64,000 nucleotides of DNA from DATARH01 sp036489765 (GCA_036489765.1 DASXFE010000060.1:1-64000), one strand, 5' to 3'; counted from the first letter of the stretch, positions 25,087-33,712 are shown. Notes: generated by a model from the sequence alone, not told the origin. Numbers and translations are program-made.

Positions 25087-26679
25087 ATGCGCGCAACCAT
25101 TTGGCTGTCGGTCGCGGTCGCCGCCTTCGCTCTTTCCGCCTCGGCCGACGAGACGCCCAAGCGCGGCGGCACCCTCACCTATCTGATCCCGGCCGACGCG
25201 CCGCCGACCTTCGACGGCCACCGCGAAACGACCTACGCGACGGTCCAGTCGGTGGCGCCGTACTACAGCGTCCTCATCCGCATCAATCCGGACAACCCGG
25301 CGTCGACGACCGATTTCGTCTGCGATCTGTGCACCGCGATGCCGAAACCGACCGATGACGGCAAGACCTACACGTTCAAGATCCGCGACGGGGTCAAGTT
25401 CCACAACGGCGACAAGCTCACCGCCGACGACGTCGCCTACAACTGGAACATGATCGTCTTCCCGCCGCAGGGGATTCTCAGCCCGCGCGACAGCAACTTC
25501 GTGATGATCGACAAGATCGAGGCGACCGACCCGGAGACGGTCGCGTTTCACCTGAAATTCGCCACGACCGCGTTCCTGCCGGCGCTCGCCGACCCTTATG
25601 CGTTCATCTATGAAAAGAAGGTCCTCGCCCAGGACCCGCATCATTTCGAGAAAAACGTCGAGGGGTCGGGGCCGTTCAAGTTCGCCGGCTATGAGGTGGG
25701 CCAGTCGATCCGCGGCGACCGCAACCCCGATTATTACGTCAAGGACCGGCCCTATCTCGACCACATCGTCGGCATCTACGCGCCAAAGCAGGCGACCCGC
25801 ATCGACGCGCTCCGCGCCGACCGCGCCGCGATCGAGTTCCGGGGTCTGCCGCCCTCGGCCCGCGACGAGTTGAAGAAGACGCTCGGCGACAAGATCACGG
25901 TGCAGGAAAGTGACTGGAACTGCGGCAGCGTCGTCACCTTCAACGAAAAGGTGAAGCCGTTCGACGACGTGCGGGTGCGCCGCGCGCTGACCCTGGCGGT
26001 GGACCGCTGGGGCGGCGCCCCGGCGCTCGCCAAGATCGCCGACGTGCGCACGGTGGGCAGCATCATCTTCCCCGGCGACCCGCTGGCCCCGACGAAAGAG
26101 GAGTTGCAGACGATCGCCGGGTTCGGGCCCGATATCGACAAATCTCGCGCGGAGGCAAAGCGGCTGTTGAAGGAAGCCGGCCAGGAGAATCTCAGCTTCG
26201 AGATGCTCAACCGCGACGTCGATCAGCCCTACAAATACGTCGGCATCTGGCTCGTCGACGAGTGGAGCAAGATCGGCGTCAAGGTCACCCAGAAGATGAT
26301 GCCGACAGGGCCCTGGTTCGAGGCCGAGCGCACCGGCAATTTCGCGGTCGACCTGCAGGCGAATTGCCACAGCGTCGTCAACCCGCTGATCGACACCCAG
26401 CCGTACCTTCCGACCTCGGTCAGCAAGCAGAACTATGGGAATTATGAAGACGACAGCGAAATGGTTCTCTACAACAAGGCACTGCACGAAACCGAGCCCC
26501 AAAAGCAGCACCAGGATATGTTTGACTTCGCCAAGTACGTGATGGACACCAAGGCGCACAAACTGATGGTATTGTGGTGGTATCGGATCGTACCCTACCG
26601 GTCTTACGTCAAAGGCTGGAAGGTCAGCCCGAGCCATTACGTGAACCAGGATCTATCGAACATCTGGCTGGATCAGTAG
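25087..26679 (+). CDS. ABC transporter substrate-binding protein, paralogue 4 of 4
   Basis: 530 residues. Signal peptide MRATIWLSVAVAAFALSASA, mature start DETPKRGGTLTYLIPADAPPTF. Shared motifs: FVCDLCTAMPKPTDDGKTYTF, DWNCGSV and QANCHSVVNPLID. AGGAGG precedes the ATG. It is the last binding protein before the permease genes (116 bases away). Its sequence is closest to paralogues 1 and 2 in the first third (INPDNPASTTDF), which fits repeated duplication inside the operon. Confidence 0.92.
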   Translation: MRATIWLSVAVAAFALSASADETPKRGGTLTYLIPADAPPTFDGHRETTYATVQSVAPYYSVLIRINPDNPASTTDFVCDLCTAMPKPTDDGKTYTFKIRDGVKFHNGDKLTADDVAYNWNMIVFPPQGILSPRDSNFVMIDKIEATDPETVAFHLKFATTAFLPALADPYAFIYEKKVLAQDPHHFEKNVEGSGPFKFAGYEVGQSIRGDRNPDYYVKDRPYLDHIVGIYAPKQATRIDALRADRAAIEFRGLPPSARDELKKTLGDKITVQESDWNCGSVVTFNEKVKPFDDVRVRRALTLAVDRWGGAPALAKIADVRTVGSIIFPGDPLAPTKEELQTIAGFGPDIDKSRAEAKRLLKEAGQENLSFEMLNRDVDQPYKYVGIWLVDEWSKIGVKVTQKMMPTGPWFEAERTGNFAVDLQANCHSVVNPLIDTQPYLPTSVSKQNYGNYEDDSEMVLYNKALHETEPQKQHQDMFDFAKYVMDTKAHKLMVLWWYRIVPYRSYVKGWKVSPSHYVNQDLSNIWLDQ

Positions 26680-26795
26680 CGAAGAGCAAACACGATATTG
26701 TGCGGGAGGAATCCGCGCCGCCTCGCCTGAAACGGGGTATGGTGCGCGCGCTAAAGAACCCTCGGCAAAGCGCCGGGCAGATCGAACGAGAGGCC

Positions 26796-27767
26796 ATGTA
26801 CCGCTACATCATCAGCCGCGTCCTTCTCGCCTTTCCGACGCTGCTCGGCGCGGCGGCGCTTGTCTTCACCTTGATGCGGCTCATTCCGGGCGACGTGTGC
26901 CTGGTGCGGCTCGGCTCCGGGGGCACCAGCTTCACCGAATCGGCGCTCCAGGCCTGCCACGCCGAGATCGGCATCGACAAGCCGTGGCTCGTGCAGTTCT
27001 GGCAGTTCTTCTGGGGGATGCTGCATTTCGATTTCGGCATCTCGATGTGGTCGGGAAAACCCGTGGTCGAGGAGATCGCAACGCGGTTTCCGGTCTCCAT
27101 CGAGGTCGCCGGCATCGCCACGATCATCGCCATCCTGCTGGCGATCCCGCTCGGCACGATCTCCGCGTTGAAGCAGAACAGCTGGATCGACCTCGTCGTC
27201 CGCACCTTTTCGATCGCCGGCATCGCGACGCCGTCGTTCTGGCTCGGCATCATGGCGATCCTCCTGGTGCTCGACCTCACCCAGGCCGTCACCGGCCACC
27301 CGTGGATGCCGCCGATCGACTACGTCTCGTTCTGGAAGGACCCGATCCGCAACCTGTCGATCGTCGCCCTGCCGGCCCTGACCGTCGGCTACCGATATTC
27401 CGCCGTGTCGATGCGAATGACCCGCTCGGCGATGCTCGAGGTCTTGCGCGAAGACTACATCCGCACCGCCCGCGCCAAGGGCCTTGTCGAAAAGATCATC
27501 ATCAATCGGCACGCGCTAAAGAACGCGCTGCTGCCCGTCGTGACCGTGATCGGGCTCGAATTCGCCTTCCTGATCGGCGGCCTCGTCGTCACCGAGCAGG
27601 TCTTCAACCTGAACGGCATCGGCCGGCTGATGGTGCTGTCGGTGCAGAACCAGGATTATACGCTGACCCAGGCCCTCGTCATGGTCGTGGTCACGATCGC
27701 CATTTTGTCCAACCTCGTGGTCGACGTGCTTTACGCCTGGCTTGACCCCCGTATCCGCTTGAGATGA
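26796..27767 (+). CDS. Oligopeptide-type ABC transporter permease (DppB-like)
   Basis: 323 residues, inner-membrane permease. The DppB-type N-terminus is RYIISRVLLAFPTLLGAAALVFTL; about six hydrophobic segments follow; and the ATPase-docking EAA loop reads EDYIRTARAKGLVEKIIINRHALKNALLP. It is slightly unusual in having two cysteines in the first periplasmic loop (GDVCLVRLG and LQACHAEIG), a possible disulfide on the side facing the cysteine-bearing binding proteins. The ATG at 26796 follows GAGAGG. The partner permease gene begins 11 bases after the stop. Confidence 0.93.
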   Translation: MYRYIISRVLLAFPTLLGAAALVFTLMRLIPGDVCLVRLGSGGTSFTESALQACHAEIGIDKPWLVQFWQFFWGMLHFDFGISMWSGKPVVEEIATRFPVSIEVAGIATIIAILLAIPLGTISALKQNSWIDLVVRTFSIAGIATPSFWLGIMAILLVLDLTQAVTGHPWMPPIDYVSFWKDPIRNLSIVALPALTVGYRYSAVSMRMTRSAMLEVLREDYIRTARAKGLVEKIIINRHALKNALLPVVTVIGLEFAFLIGGLVVTEQVFNLNGIGRLMVLSVQNQDYTLTQALVMVVVTIAILSNLVVDVLYAWLDPRIRLR

Positions 27768-27778
27768 GAGACCGGTAG

Positions 27779-28693
27779 ATGACCGTCGCCGCTCCGACCC
27801 CGACCGGCCCCGCCGCGCTCGCCCTCGACGACGATGTCGAGCTGCGCCGCGGCCCGATCGCTGCGACCCTCAACTTCATCCGGCGCGAGCCCATCGGCTC
27901 GATCGGCATGTTCATCGTGCTGATCTTCGGCCTTTGCGGCATCTTCGCCGACGTCATCGCGCCCTATAACCCGACCGCCAACGACTTCGGCGCGATGACC
28001 GACCCGCCGAGCTGGGCGCATTGGCTCGGCACCGACCAGCTCGGCCGCGATGTGCTCTCGCGCATCCTCTACGGCGCGCGCACCGCCTTTATCGTCGGCA
28101 TCACCTCGGCGGTCGTCGGCGGGTTCTCGGGGCTCGTCCTCGGCGTGAGCAGCGCCTACTTCGGCGGCCGGATCGACCTTTTCCTCCAGCGCATCAACGA
28201 CATCGTGATGTCGTTCCCGCTGATCATCATGGCGCTCGCGGTCGTGTCGATCTTCGGCACCGGGATCCACAACGTCATCGCCGCGATCACGATCCCGCTG
28301 ATACCGCGCTGCCAGCGGGTCGTCAGATCGAGCGCCCTCGCGATCCGCGAGGTGCCCTATGTCGACGCCGCCCGCGCGCTCGGCTATGGCCACAGCCGCA
28401 TCATCTTGCGGCACATGGTGCCCAATGTCGTCGCGCCGTTCCTGATCATGCTGACCTCGTTCGTCGGCCAGGCGATCCTCGCCGAGGCAGCCTTGTCCTA
28501 TCTCGGCCTCGGGGTGCAGGAGCCGGTGCCTGCCTGGGGCTTGATGCTGCAAGGCGGCGCCGAGGAATACGCGACGACCGCCCCCTGGATCGCGATCTTC
28601 CCCGGCCTCGCGATCATGCTGACCGTGTTCGGCATCAACCTCTTCGGCGACGCCCTCCGCGACGTCCTCGACCCGAAGCTGCGGGACCGGTAG
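27779..28693 (+). CDS. Oligopeptide-type ABC transporter permease (DppC-like)
   Basis: 304 residues, second permease subunit. A cytoplasmic N-terminus of about 40 residues leads into IGMFIVLIFGLCGIFADVIAPY. HWLGTDQLGRDVLSRILYGAR is the DppC hallmark, and the EAA loop is VDAARALGYGHSRIILRHMVPNVVAPF. With the preceding permease and the two ATPases at 16610-18591 it completes one importer. The operon order (ATPases, binding proteins, permeases) is reversed from the usual binding protein-permease-ATPase order. A family B repeat starts six bases after the stop. Confidence 0.93.
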   Translation: MTVAAPTPTGPAALALDDDVELRRGPIAATLNFIRREPIGSIGMFIVLIFGLCGIFADVIAPYNPTANDFGAMTDPPSWAHWLGTDQLGRDVLSRILYGARTAFIVGITSAVVGGFSGLVLGVSSAYFGGRIDLFLQRINDIVMSFPLIIMALAVVSIFGTGIHNVIAAITIPLIPRCQRVVRSSALAIREVPYVDAARALGYGHSRIILRHMVPNVVAPFLIMLTSFVGQAILAEAALSYLGLGVQEPVPAWGLMLQGGAEEYATTAPWIAIFPGLAIMLTVFGINLFGDALRDVLDPKLRDR

Positions 28694-28698
28694 CCAAA

Positions 28699-28779
28699 CG
28701 TCATTGCGAGCGTAGCGAAGCAATCTCGGGCGGGGTACGCTCCCCCGATCGAGATTGCTTCGCGATGCTCGCAATGACA
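28699..28779. repeat. Repeat family B palindrome
   Basis: Arms of about 28 bases (starting TCATTGCGAGCG at 28701, ending CTCGCAATGA at 28778) pair with two mismatches. The motif resembles intergenic palindromes common in Bradyrhizobium-like genomes. The right arm contains the probable start codon of the next gene (28774). Other copies are at 42201-42292 and 61998-62085. Confidence 0.8.
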
Positions 28780-29220
28780 GGCACGCTCTCACCGGCCGAA
28801 ACCCGCGACCTGCAGCGCCTTCTAGGGATCATGATCCCTGCGAGCGGCGAATACGGGATCCCCGCGGCAAACGACCCAATCATCTTCGCCGACATCCTCG
28901 CCTCGCTCGGGCGCGATCTCGCCGAGGTGCGAACCGCGCTCGACGAGCTGGCGACGTTCGCCGGAGGGCCCTTTGCCGGGCTCGACGAGGCGCGGGCGGC
29001 AGCGGTCGCGGGGCTCTTCCTCGCTTCCGACAGCCACGCCGTCGGGGTGCTCGGGCGCCACATTCTCCTCTGCTACTACCGCGACGACCGGGTGCTGCGC
29101 TCGCTCGGGCAAGAGCCGCGGGCGCCGTTTCCGCAGGGACATGTCGTCGAGCAAGGGGATTGGTCGCTCTTGGAAGCCGTGAAGGGCAGGCCACAGCTCT
29201 GGCGCGACGATCGGAGTTGA
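28774..29220 (+). CDS. Gluconate 2-dehydrogenase subunit 3-like protein
   Basis: 148 residues. TLSPAETRDLQRLLGIMIP followed by SGEYGIPAANDPIIFADIL matches the start of the small gamma subunit (subunit 3) of membrane gluconate dehydrogenases, which partners a GMC flavoprotein. No Tat or Sec signal peptide is seen, unlike the classical periplasmic subunit. A GMC gene follows at 29339, supporting a two-subunit dehydrogenase, but no cytochrome c subunit is present. Candidate ATGs at 28765 and 28774 both lie inside the right arm of a family B repeat with no clear ribosome-binding site, so the start is uncertain. Confidence 0.7.
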   Translation: MTGTLSPAETRDLQRLLGIMIPASGEYGIPAANDPIIFADILASLGRDLAEVRTALDELATFAGGPFAGLDEARAAAVAGLFLASDSHAVGVLGRHILLCYYRDDRVLRSLGQEPRAPFPQGHVVEQGDWSLLEAVKGRPQLWRDDRS

Positions 29221-29225
29221 GGATA

Positions 29226-29320
29226 CGCCTCCCGCCTGACGGAAGGATAGGTGGGGGTGACGACTGGGCTGACACCAGCAGATCGTAGGGATCACCCCTC
29301 CCTTCCCCGTCAAGGAGGAG
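29226..29320. repeat. Imperfect inverted repeat ahead of the GMC gene
   Basis: The segment starting CCTCCCGCCTGACGGAAGG near 29228 and the one ending CCCCGTCAAGGAGG near 29320 are imperfect reverse complements. The element lies directly upstream of the GMC start at 29339 and supplies its AAGGAGGAGG region, so a folded leader could affect translation. Confidence 0.45.
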
Positions 29321-29338
29321 GATGAAAAGGGAGATTGC

Positions 29339-30949
29339 ATGCCGAACAACGACATCGTCGATGTGCTGATCATCGGTGCTGGAGCATCCGGCGCGGCGGT
29401 GGCCTGGAGCCTCGCCGAGACCAAGATGCAGATTCTTTGCCTCGAGCAGGGCGACTGGACCAAACCCACGGACTTCCCGACCAATGGCCGCGATTGGGAG
29501 GCGCGGCGATTTGGCGATTTCGACATCTACGCCAATCGCCGCCAGCGCGAGACCGACTATCCGATCAACGACTACGACTCGCCGATGAAGATCGCCAATT
29601 TCTGCGGCGTCGGCGGCGGCACGATCGTCTTCACCGCGCATTACCCGCGCATGCACCCGTCCGATTTCCGCGTGAAATCCTTCGACGGCGTCGCCGACGA
29701 CTGGCCGATCGACTACTGGGCGCTGGAACCGTTTTTCGCCGAGAATGACCGGATGACCGGCGTCTCGGGCCTCGCCGGCGACCCCGGCGTGCCGCCGCGC
29801 CACCCGCCGATGCCGCCGATCCCGCTCGGCAAGACCGGCACCCGCTTTGCCCGGGCGATGAACGAGCTCGGCTGGCACTGGTGGCCTTCCGATGTCGCCG
29901 TGGCGACGACCGAGTACGAAGGCCGCGACAAATGCATCAATCTCGGCCATTGCACGCCGGGCTGCGCGCAGGGCGCGAAAGGCAGCGTCGACATCACCTA
30001 CTGGCCGCAAGCGCTCCGCGCCGGCGTCAAGCTGAAGACGCGCTGCCGGGTGCGCGAGATCACCGTCAACGACGAGGGGATGGCGTCGGGCGCGATCTAC
30101 TACGACGAGAACGGGGTCGAGCAGTTCCAGCCGGCCGAAGTCGTGATCATGGCCTGCAACGGCATCGGCACCCCGCGCCTCCTCCTCAACTCCACCTCGG
30201 GTCGCTTTCCGAGCGGGCTCGCCAATTCATCGGGGCTCGTCGGCCGGAACCTGATGCTTCACCCGTGGCCGATGGTGCGCGGCTATGTCGAGGACGAGGT
30301 CGATGGCGGCCGCGGCCCGATGACCTGCATGTGGAGCAAGGAGTTCTACGAGACCGACCCGACGCGCGATTTCGTCCGCGGCTACACGCTGCAATTCTCG
30401 CGCGGCACCGGCCCGGCGAACGAAGCGGTGACGAGCACCGCGGTCGGGCGGCTGCCCTGGGGCGACGACCATCACCGCCAATACCGCCGCCTTTTCGGCC
30501 ACCGCCTGACGATCGGCATCGCCTGCGAGGACCTGCCCGAGGAGCACAACCGGGTGACGCTCGACCCCGTGCTCAAGGACAGCCACGGCATCCCGGCGCC
30601 GAGGATCGACTATACCATCAGCGAAAACACGCGACGAATGATGGAGCACGGGATCGCCCGCTGCGAGGAGATCCTGGCCGCCTGTGGCGCGACCGACCTC
30701 TACACCTCGCGCACGATCCTCAACAGCCCGGGCCACCTGCTCGGCACGGCGCGGATGGGCAACGACCCGGAACGCTCGGTCGTCAATTCATGGGGCCGCA
30801 GCCACGACGTCAGAAACCTGTTCATCGTCGACGGCAGCGTCTGGGTCACGTCGGGCGGCGTCAACCCGACCTCGACGATCCAGGCCCTCGCCCTCTACAT
30901 CGCCGACGCGATGAAGCAGCGCCTCACGAACCTGTTCGACGATGACTGA
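29339..30949 (+). CDS. GMC oxidoreductase (gluconate dehydrogenase large-subunit-like)
   Basis: 536 residues. FAD dinucleotide-binding motif VLIIGAGASGAAVAW at 9-23 and ligand glutamate in LCLEQGDW; FCGVGGGTIVFTAHYPRM is the second FAD contact. A CINLGHCTPGCAQGAKGS cysteine cluster is typical of the sugar/alcohol dehydrogenase branch. The C-terminus GHLLGTARMG and TSGGVNPTSTIQALAL carry the catalytic and FAD-binding end. It pairs with the subunit-3-like gene just upstream. It likely oxidises a sugar acid or alcohol and passes electrons to a carrier not encoded here. It is distinct from the three GMC paralogues at 35812-42177. Confidence 0.88.
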   Translation: MPNNDIVDVLIIGAGASGAAVAWSLAETKMQILCLEQGDWTKPTDFPTNGRDWEARRFGDFDIYANRRQRETDYPINDYDSPMKIANFCGVGGGTIVFTAHYPRMHPSDFRVKSFDGVADDWPIDYWALEPFFAENDRMTGVSGLAGDPGVPPRHPPMPPIPLGKTGTRFARAMNELGWHWWPSDVAVATTEYEGRDKCINLGHCTPGCAQGAKGSVDITYWPQALRAGVKLKTRCRVREITVNDEGMASGAIYYDENGVEQFQPAEVVIMACNGIGTPRLLLNSTSGRFPSGLANSSGLVGRNLMLHPWPMVRGYVEDEVDGGRGPMTCMWSKEFYETDPTRDFVRGYTLQFSRGTGPANEAVTSTAVGRLPWGDDHHRQYRRLFGHRLTIGIACEDLPEEHNRVTLDPVLKDSHGIPAPRIDYTISENTRRMMEHGIARCEEILAACGATDLYTSRTILNSPGHLLGTARMGNDPERSVVNSWGRSHDVRNLFIVDGSVWVTSGGVNPTSTIQALALYIADAMKQRLTNLFDDD

Positions 30950-30952
30950 CCG

Positions 30953-31861
30953 CTAGGCGAAGGCGGCGAAGATCTCTTCGAGCGCCCTGAACTGGCTGCC
31001 CGAGGCCGAAGAGGGCACGATGACCGGTGTCGACACGCCCGCCTCGCGCCACGCCGCGACCCCGTCGCGAACCTCCGCCGCGGAGCCGAAGAGGGTCGCA
31101 TCGGCGAGCCAGCGGTCGCTCATCAGGCTCGGGATATCGGCCTGCCGCCCCTCGCTGATCGCCGTCTCGATCGCCGTCATCTCGTCGACGTACCCCGCTT
31201 CCTTCCAGTAATTACGGTAGTTGGGCAGCGTCGTGTAGCGGGTCAGCGTGCGCCGGTTGACCGCCTTCGCCGCCTCGACATCGTCGGCGATGCAGGTCGG
31301 GACCATGTTGGCGACGAGGAAATCGCGGTCGTTGCGCTTGGCCGCCGGCAGCGCCGACAGCGACTCCTGCATATGCGACCGGCTGGCATTGGCAAAGATC
31401 ACCCCATCGGCGATCTCGCCCGCCAGTGCGACCATGCGCTTCCGAAGCGCCGCGAGGATGATCGGCGGCAGCGTCCCGATCCCGTCGAACGACCGCATCT
31501 TCTCGACAAAGGCGCGGGTATCGCCGAGCGGTTTCCCCGGCGTCACCCCCATGCGGACATGGCTGGGCCCGTGCGCGACACCGATCCCAAACGCGAAGCG
31601 CCCCTTCGAAATCTCGTGGATGTAGGCGCTCTCCTGCGCGAAATCCTCGGTCACGCGGCCATAGATCGGCGCGATCGCGGTGGCGAACCTGATCGTCTTC
31701 GTCGCCACCGCCAGCGCCACCGACTGCGCCATGTTGCTGAAGATGGAGGGCACGTAAATCCCGGCAAACCCCCGCCGCTCTGCCTCCAGCGCCAGTTCCA
31801 GCGTCGCCTGCCGCCGACCGGGCACCGCGACGAGCGAGAGCGCGGGAAGGGAGTCGGGCAT
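30953..31861 (-). CDS. LLM class flavin-dependent oxidoreductase
   Basis: 302 residues, luciferase-like monooxygenase fold (F420 or FMN). Typical segments: ALEAERRGFAGIYVPSIFSN, AVATKTIRFATAIAPIYGR, EISKGRFAFGIGVAHGPSHVRMG and LAGEIADGVIFANA. The start is MPDSLPALSLVAVPG at 31861. The frame is open further but enters a 23-bp perfect hairpin (31887-31934) that would form the 5' leader. It converges with the GMC gene, three bases apart at the stops. Confidence 0.85.
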   Translation of the reverse strand: MPDSLPALSLVAVPGRRQATLELALEAERRGFAGIYVPSIFSNMAQSVALAVATKTIRFATAIAPIYGRVTEDFAQESAYIHEISKGRFAFGIGVAHGPSHVRMGVTPGKPLGDTRAFVEKMRSFDGIGTLPPIILAALRKRMVALAGEIADGVIFANASRSHMQESLSALPAAKRNDRDFLVANMVPTCIADDVEAAKAVNRRTLTRYTTLPNYRNYWKEAGYVDEMTAIETAISEGRQADIPSLMSDRWLADATLFGSAAEVRDGVAAWREAGVSTPVIVPSSASGSQFRALEEIFAAFA

Positions 31862-31886
31862 GGCAGTCTCCGTTGCGGGGCGCGAA

Positions 31887-31934
31887 GCCCCTACCTCTCC
31901 CTCCCCCGCAGGCGGGGGAGGGAGAGGTAGGGGC
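31887..31934. repeat. Repeat family E: 23-bp perfect hairpin
   Basis: Bases 31887-31909 and 31912-31934 are perfect reverse complements separated by two bases. The element starts 26 bases upstream of the LLM start on the minus strand, so it would sit in that mRNA leader as a very stable hairpin. It may block or time expression, or simply be a dispersed repeat. Confidence 0.85.
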
Positions 31935-32000
31935 AATCATTCGCAAACGTCGCAAGGAATCCCATCCCCTGCAAGCGGAGAGGGCCAGGGTGGGGCTTTT

Positions 32001-32264
32001 CTAAGCCGCGTGCGCGTAGAGCGCCGCCATCACCCCGCCTACCATCAGCGCGCCTGCCAGCAGCCCGAGGGTGCCTGTCCAGTAGAGGATCGGCTCCTTC
32101 GACCGCTCGGCCGTCACGTCGAGTCCGCCGCGCCAGGTGACCCAAAACAGCACATCCATCGTGATCGTGCCGCGGCCGAGGCTCGTCGCGAGCCGCATCA
32201 ACAGGGCCAGTTCAATGAGGGCCGCGACCCCGATCGCGGTAAACCATCCGACCGAATGCAGCAT
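32001..32264 (-). CDS. Small membrane protein, two to three helices
   Basis: 87 residues: MLHSVGWFTAIGVAALIELALL forms a first helix, a charged middle (RLATSLGRGTI...AERSKEPIL) is presumably outside the membrane, and LGLLAGALMVGGVMAALYAHAA forms the last helix. No family is recognised. The ATG at 32264 has GGAG seven bases upstream; a TTG six codons earlier is an alternative. It follows the LLM gene at 32510 on the same strand after about 245 bases that carry only repeats. Confidence 0.6.
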   Translation of the reverse strand: MLHSVGWFTAIGVAALIELALLMRLATSLGRGTITMDVLFWVTWRGGLDVTAERSKEPILYWTGTLGLLAGALMVGGVMAALYAHAA

Positions 32265-32403
32265 CTCCGCACTCCACGCCAACCCGGCGCGAGGTTAACG
32301 CCGGCCGCCCGTATTCGCGCCCGGCGATCGCTGCGGATTCTAGGGATATTCAAAGCGGATTCGGCGCACAGCCCGATATCGACGGCCACAGCCCCCACCC
32401 CGA

Positions 32404-32428
32404 CCCTTCCCCGCTTGCGGGGGAGGGA
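32404..32428. repeat. Repeat family E hairpin
   Basis: A CCCTTCCCCGC / GCGGGGGAGGG pair (32404-32414 and 32418-32428), with one mismatch, lies in the 245-base gap between the LLM gene and the small membrane protein gene. A related copy of the same sequence class lies at 32460-32490. Nothing else is seen in this gap. Confidence 0.5.
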
Positions 32429-32509
32429 GGGAATGACGATCGCAAGCGGCAAATGAGCCCCTTCCCCCCACAAGTGAGGGAAGGCTCGGGTGAGGGCTGC
32501 CGGCCGCGG

Positions 32510-33712
32510 TTACTCGGCGGCTTGCGACCGGAGCTGCACCGAATTGGGGCCATAGCGGTCGCGGAAGGGTTGGGTGTCGATCTCTTCCAGCTCGATCTCG
32601 CCCGCGAGCACCTTCGTCTTCCATGCGTCTTGCGCCGGGATGTTGGCGTGGAATTCGGGCATCACCTCGCGGGCGAAAAGCTCGAGGCTTTCGCAGATGT
32701 GCTCGTGCGTGTTCTTGCCGGCCTGGTTGAGGAGAATCACCGAGTCGATGTGCGAGGTCTCGAACGCCCGCAGCTTGCGCCGCAATGTCTCGGGCGAACC
32801 GATCAGCCCGCCCCGCAGTGCCCGTTGCAAGGCGTCCGGGTTCTCGCGCTTCCACTTCTCGTACTCGTCCCAGAGGTTGACCGTGCCCGGCGCCGGCCGC
32901 TCGCGCATCGCGCTCTGCCCGTAAAAGCGCAGCGCAAACTGGAAGAACGGGATGCCGTCGGCGCGGCGCCGCGCCTCCTCGTCGGTCTCGGCGCACATGA
33001 AATAGCTGGTCAGCGCCAGGTTCGGGTTGGTGACGTAATCCGTCAGCTTTTCCTGCCGCTTCACAAACGAATTGTAATAGGCGTGGACCCAGGCATGCGC
33101 CGCGTCGGCCGACAGGAACTGGAACGCCAGCGCACCCAGCCCGCGCCGTCCGGCCATCTCGATCGTATCGAGCGCCGAGCAGGCGACCCAGAGCGGCGGG
33201 TGCGGCTTCTGGATCGGCTTCGGCACGACGTTGCGGAGCGGCATGTCGAAATACTTCCCGTGATGCTCGACCCCGCCGTCGCCGAACATCGGGATGATGG
33301 CGCGGATCGCCTCCTCCCAGATCGCCCGCTTCTCGTCGTAGTCGACGCCGAACGGCTGAAGCTCGGTGACGCTGGCGCTCTCGCCGGTGCCGAACTCGAC
33401 CCGCCCGTTCGACACGAGGTCGAGCGCTGCGATGCGTTCGGCACAGCGCGCCGGGTGCGTCGTCGTCAATTGCATGATGCCGTGGCAGAGGCGGATGTTC
33501 TTGGTCCGCTGGCTCGCCGCGCCGAGGAACACTTCCGGCGCCGGCGAGTGGGAATATTCTTCGAGGAAGTGGTGCTCGACCTCCCACGCATAGTCGTAGC
33601 CGAGCCTGTCGGCCAATTCGACCTGGTCGAGCGCGTTCTGGTAGAGCCGATGCTCGCCCCCCGCTTCCCATGGGCGCGGCAATTGCAACTCGTAGAAGAT
33701 GCCGAATTTCAT
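32510..33712 (-). CDS. LLM class flavin-dependent oxidoreductase
   Basis: 400 residues of the bacterial luciferase-like family. MKFGIFYELQLPRPW opening, YDYAWEVEHHFLEEYSHSP (the conserved E-x-H-H-F), LVSNGRVEFGTGES and PLWVACSALDTIEMAGRRGLG are family hallmarks. The late segment LRGGLIGSPETLRRKLRAF is the typical flavin-monooxygenase end. It uses reduced flavin and oxygen to hydroxylate or cleave an organic substrate, unidentified here. The ATG at 33712 follows GAGGAA; residues further upstream are read-through. It is divergent from the MFS gene at 33822. Confidence 0.88.
   Translation of the reverse strand: MKFGIFYELQLPRPWEAGGEHRLYQNALDQVELADRLGYDYAWEVEHHFLEEYSHSPAPEVFLGAASQRTKNIRLCHGIMQLTTTHPARCAERIAALDLVSNGRVEFGTGESASVTELQPFGVDYDEKRAIWEEAIRAIIPMFGDGGVEHHGKYFDMPLRNVVPKPIQKPHPPLWVACSALDTIEMAGRRGLGALAFQFLSADAAHAWVHAYYNSFVKRQEKLTDYVTNPNLALTSYFMCAETDEEARRRADGIPFFQFALRFYGQSAMRERPAPGTVNLWDEYEKWKRENPDALQRALRGGLIGSPETLRRKLRAFETSHIDSVILLNQAGKNTHEHICESLELFAREVMPEFHANIPAQDAWKTKVLAGEIELEEIDTQPFRDRYGPNSVQLRSQAAE

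Noticed and set aside
18681..26637. Long minus-strand frames (about 445-534 residues) opposite the binding-protein genes
   Set aside because: They mirror the four paralogous genes, so they resemble one another only because the sense strands do. They lack signal peptides, motifs and ribosome-binding sites.
16610..28693. Four binding-protein genes as an assembly duplication
   Set aside because: The four differ throughout at protein level, have different signal peptides, starts and spacers, so they are true paralogues.
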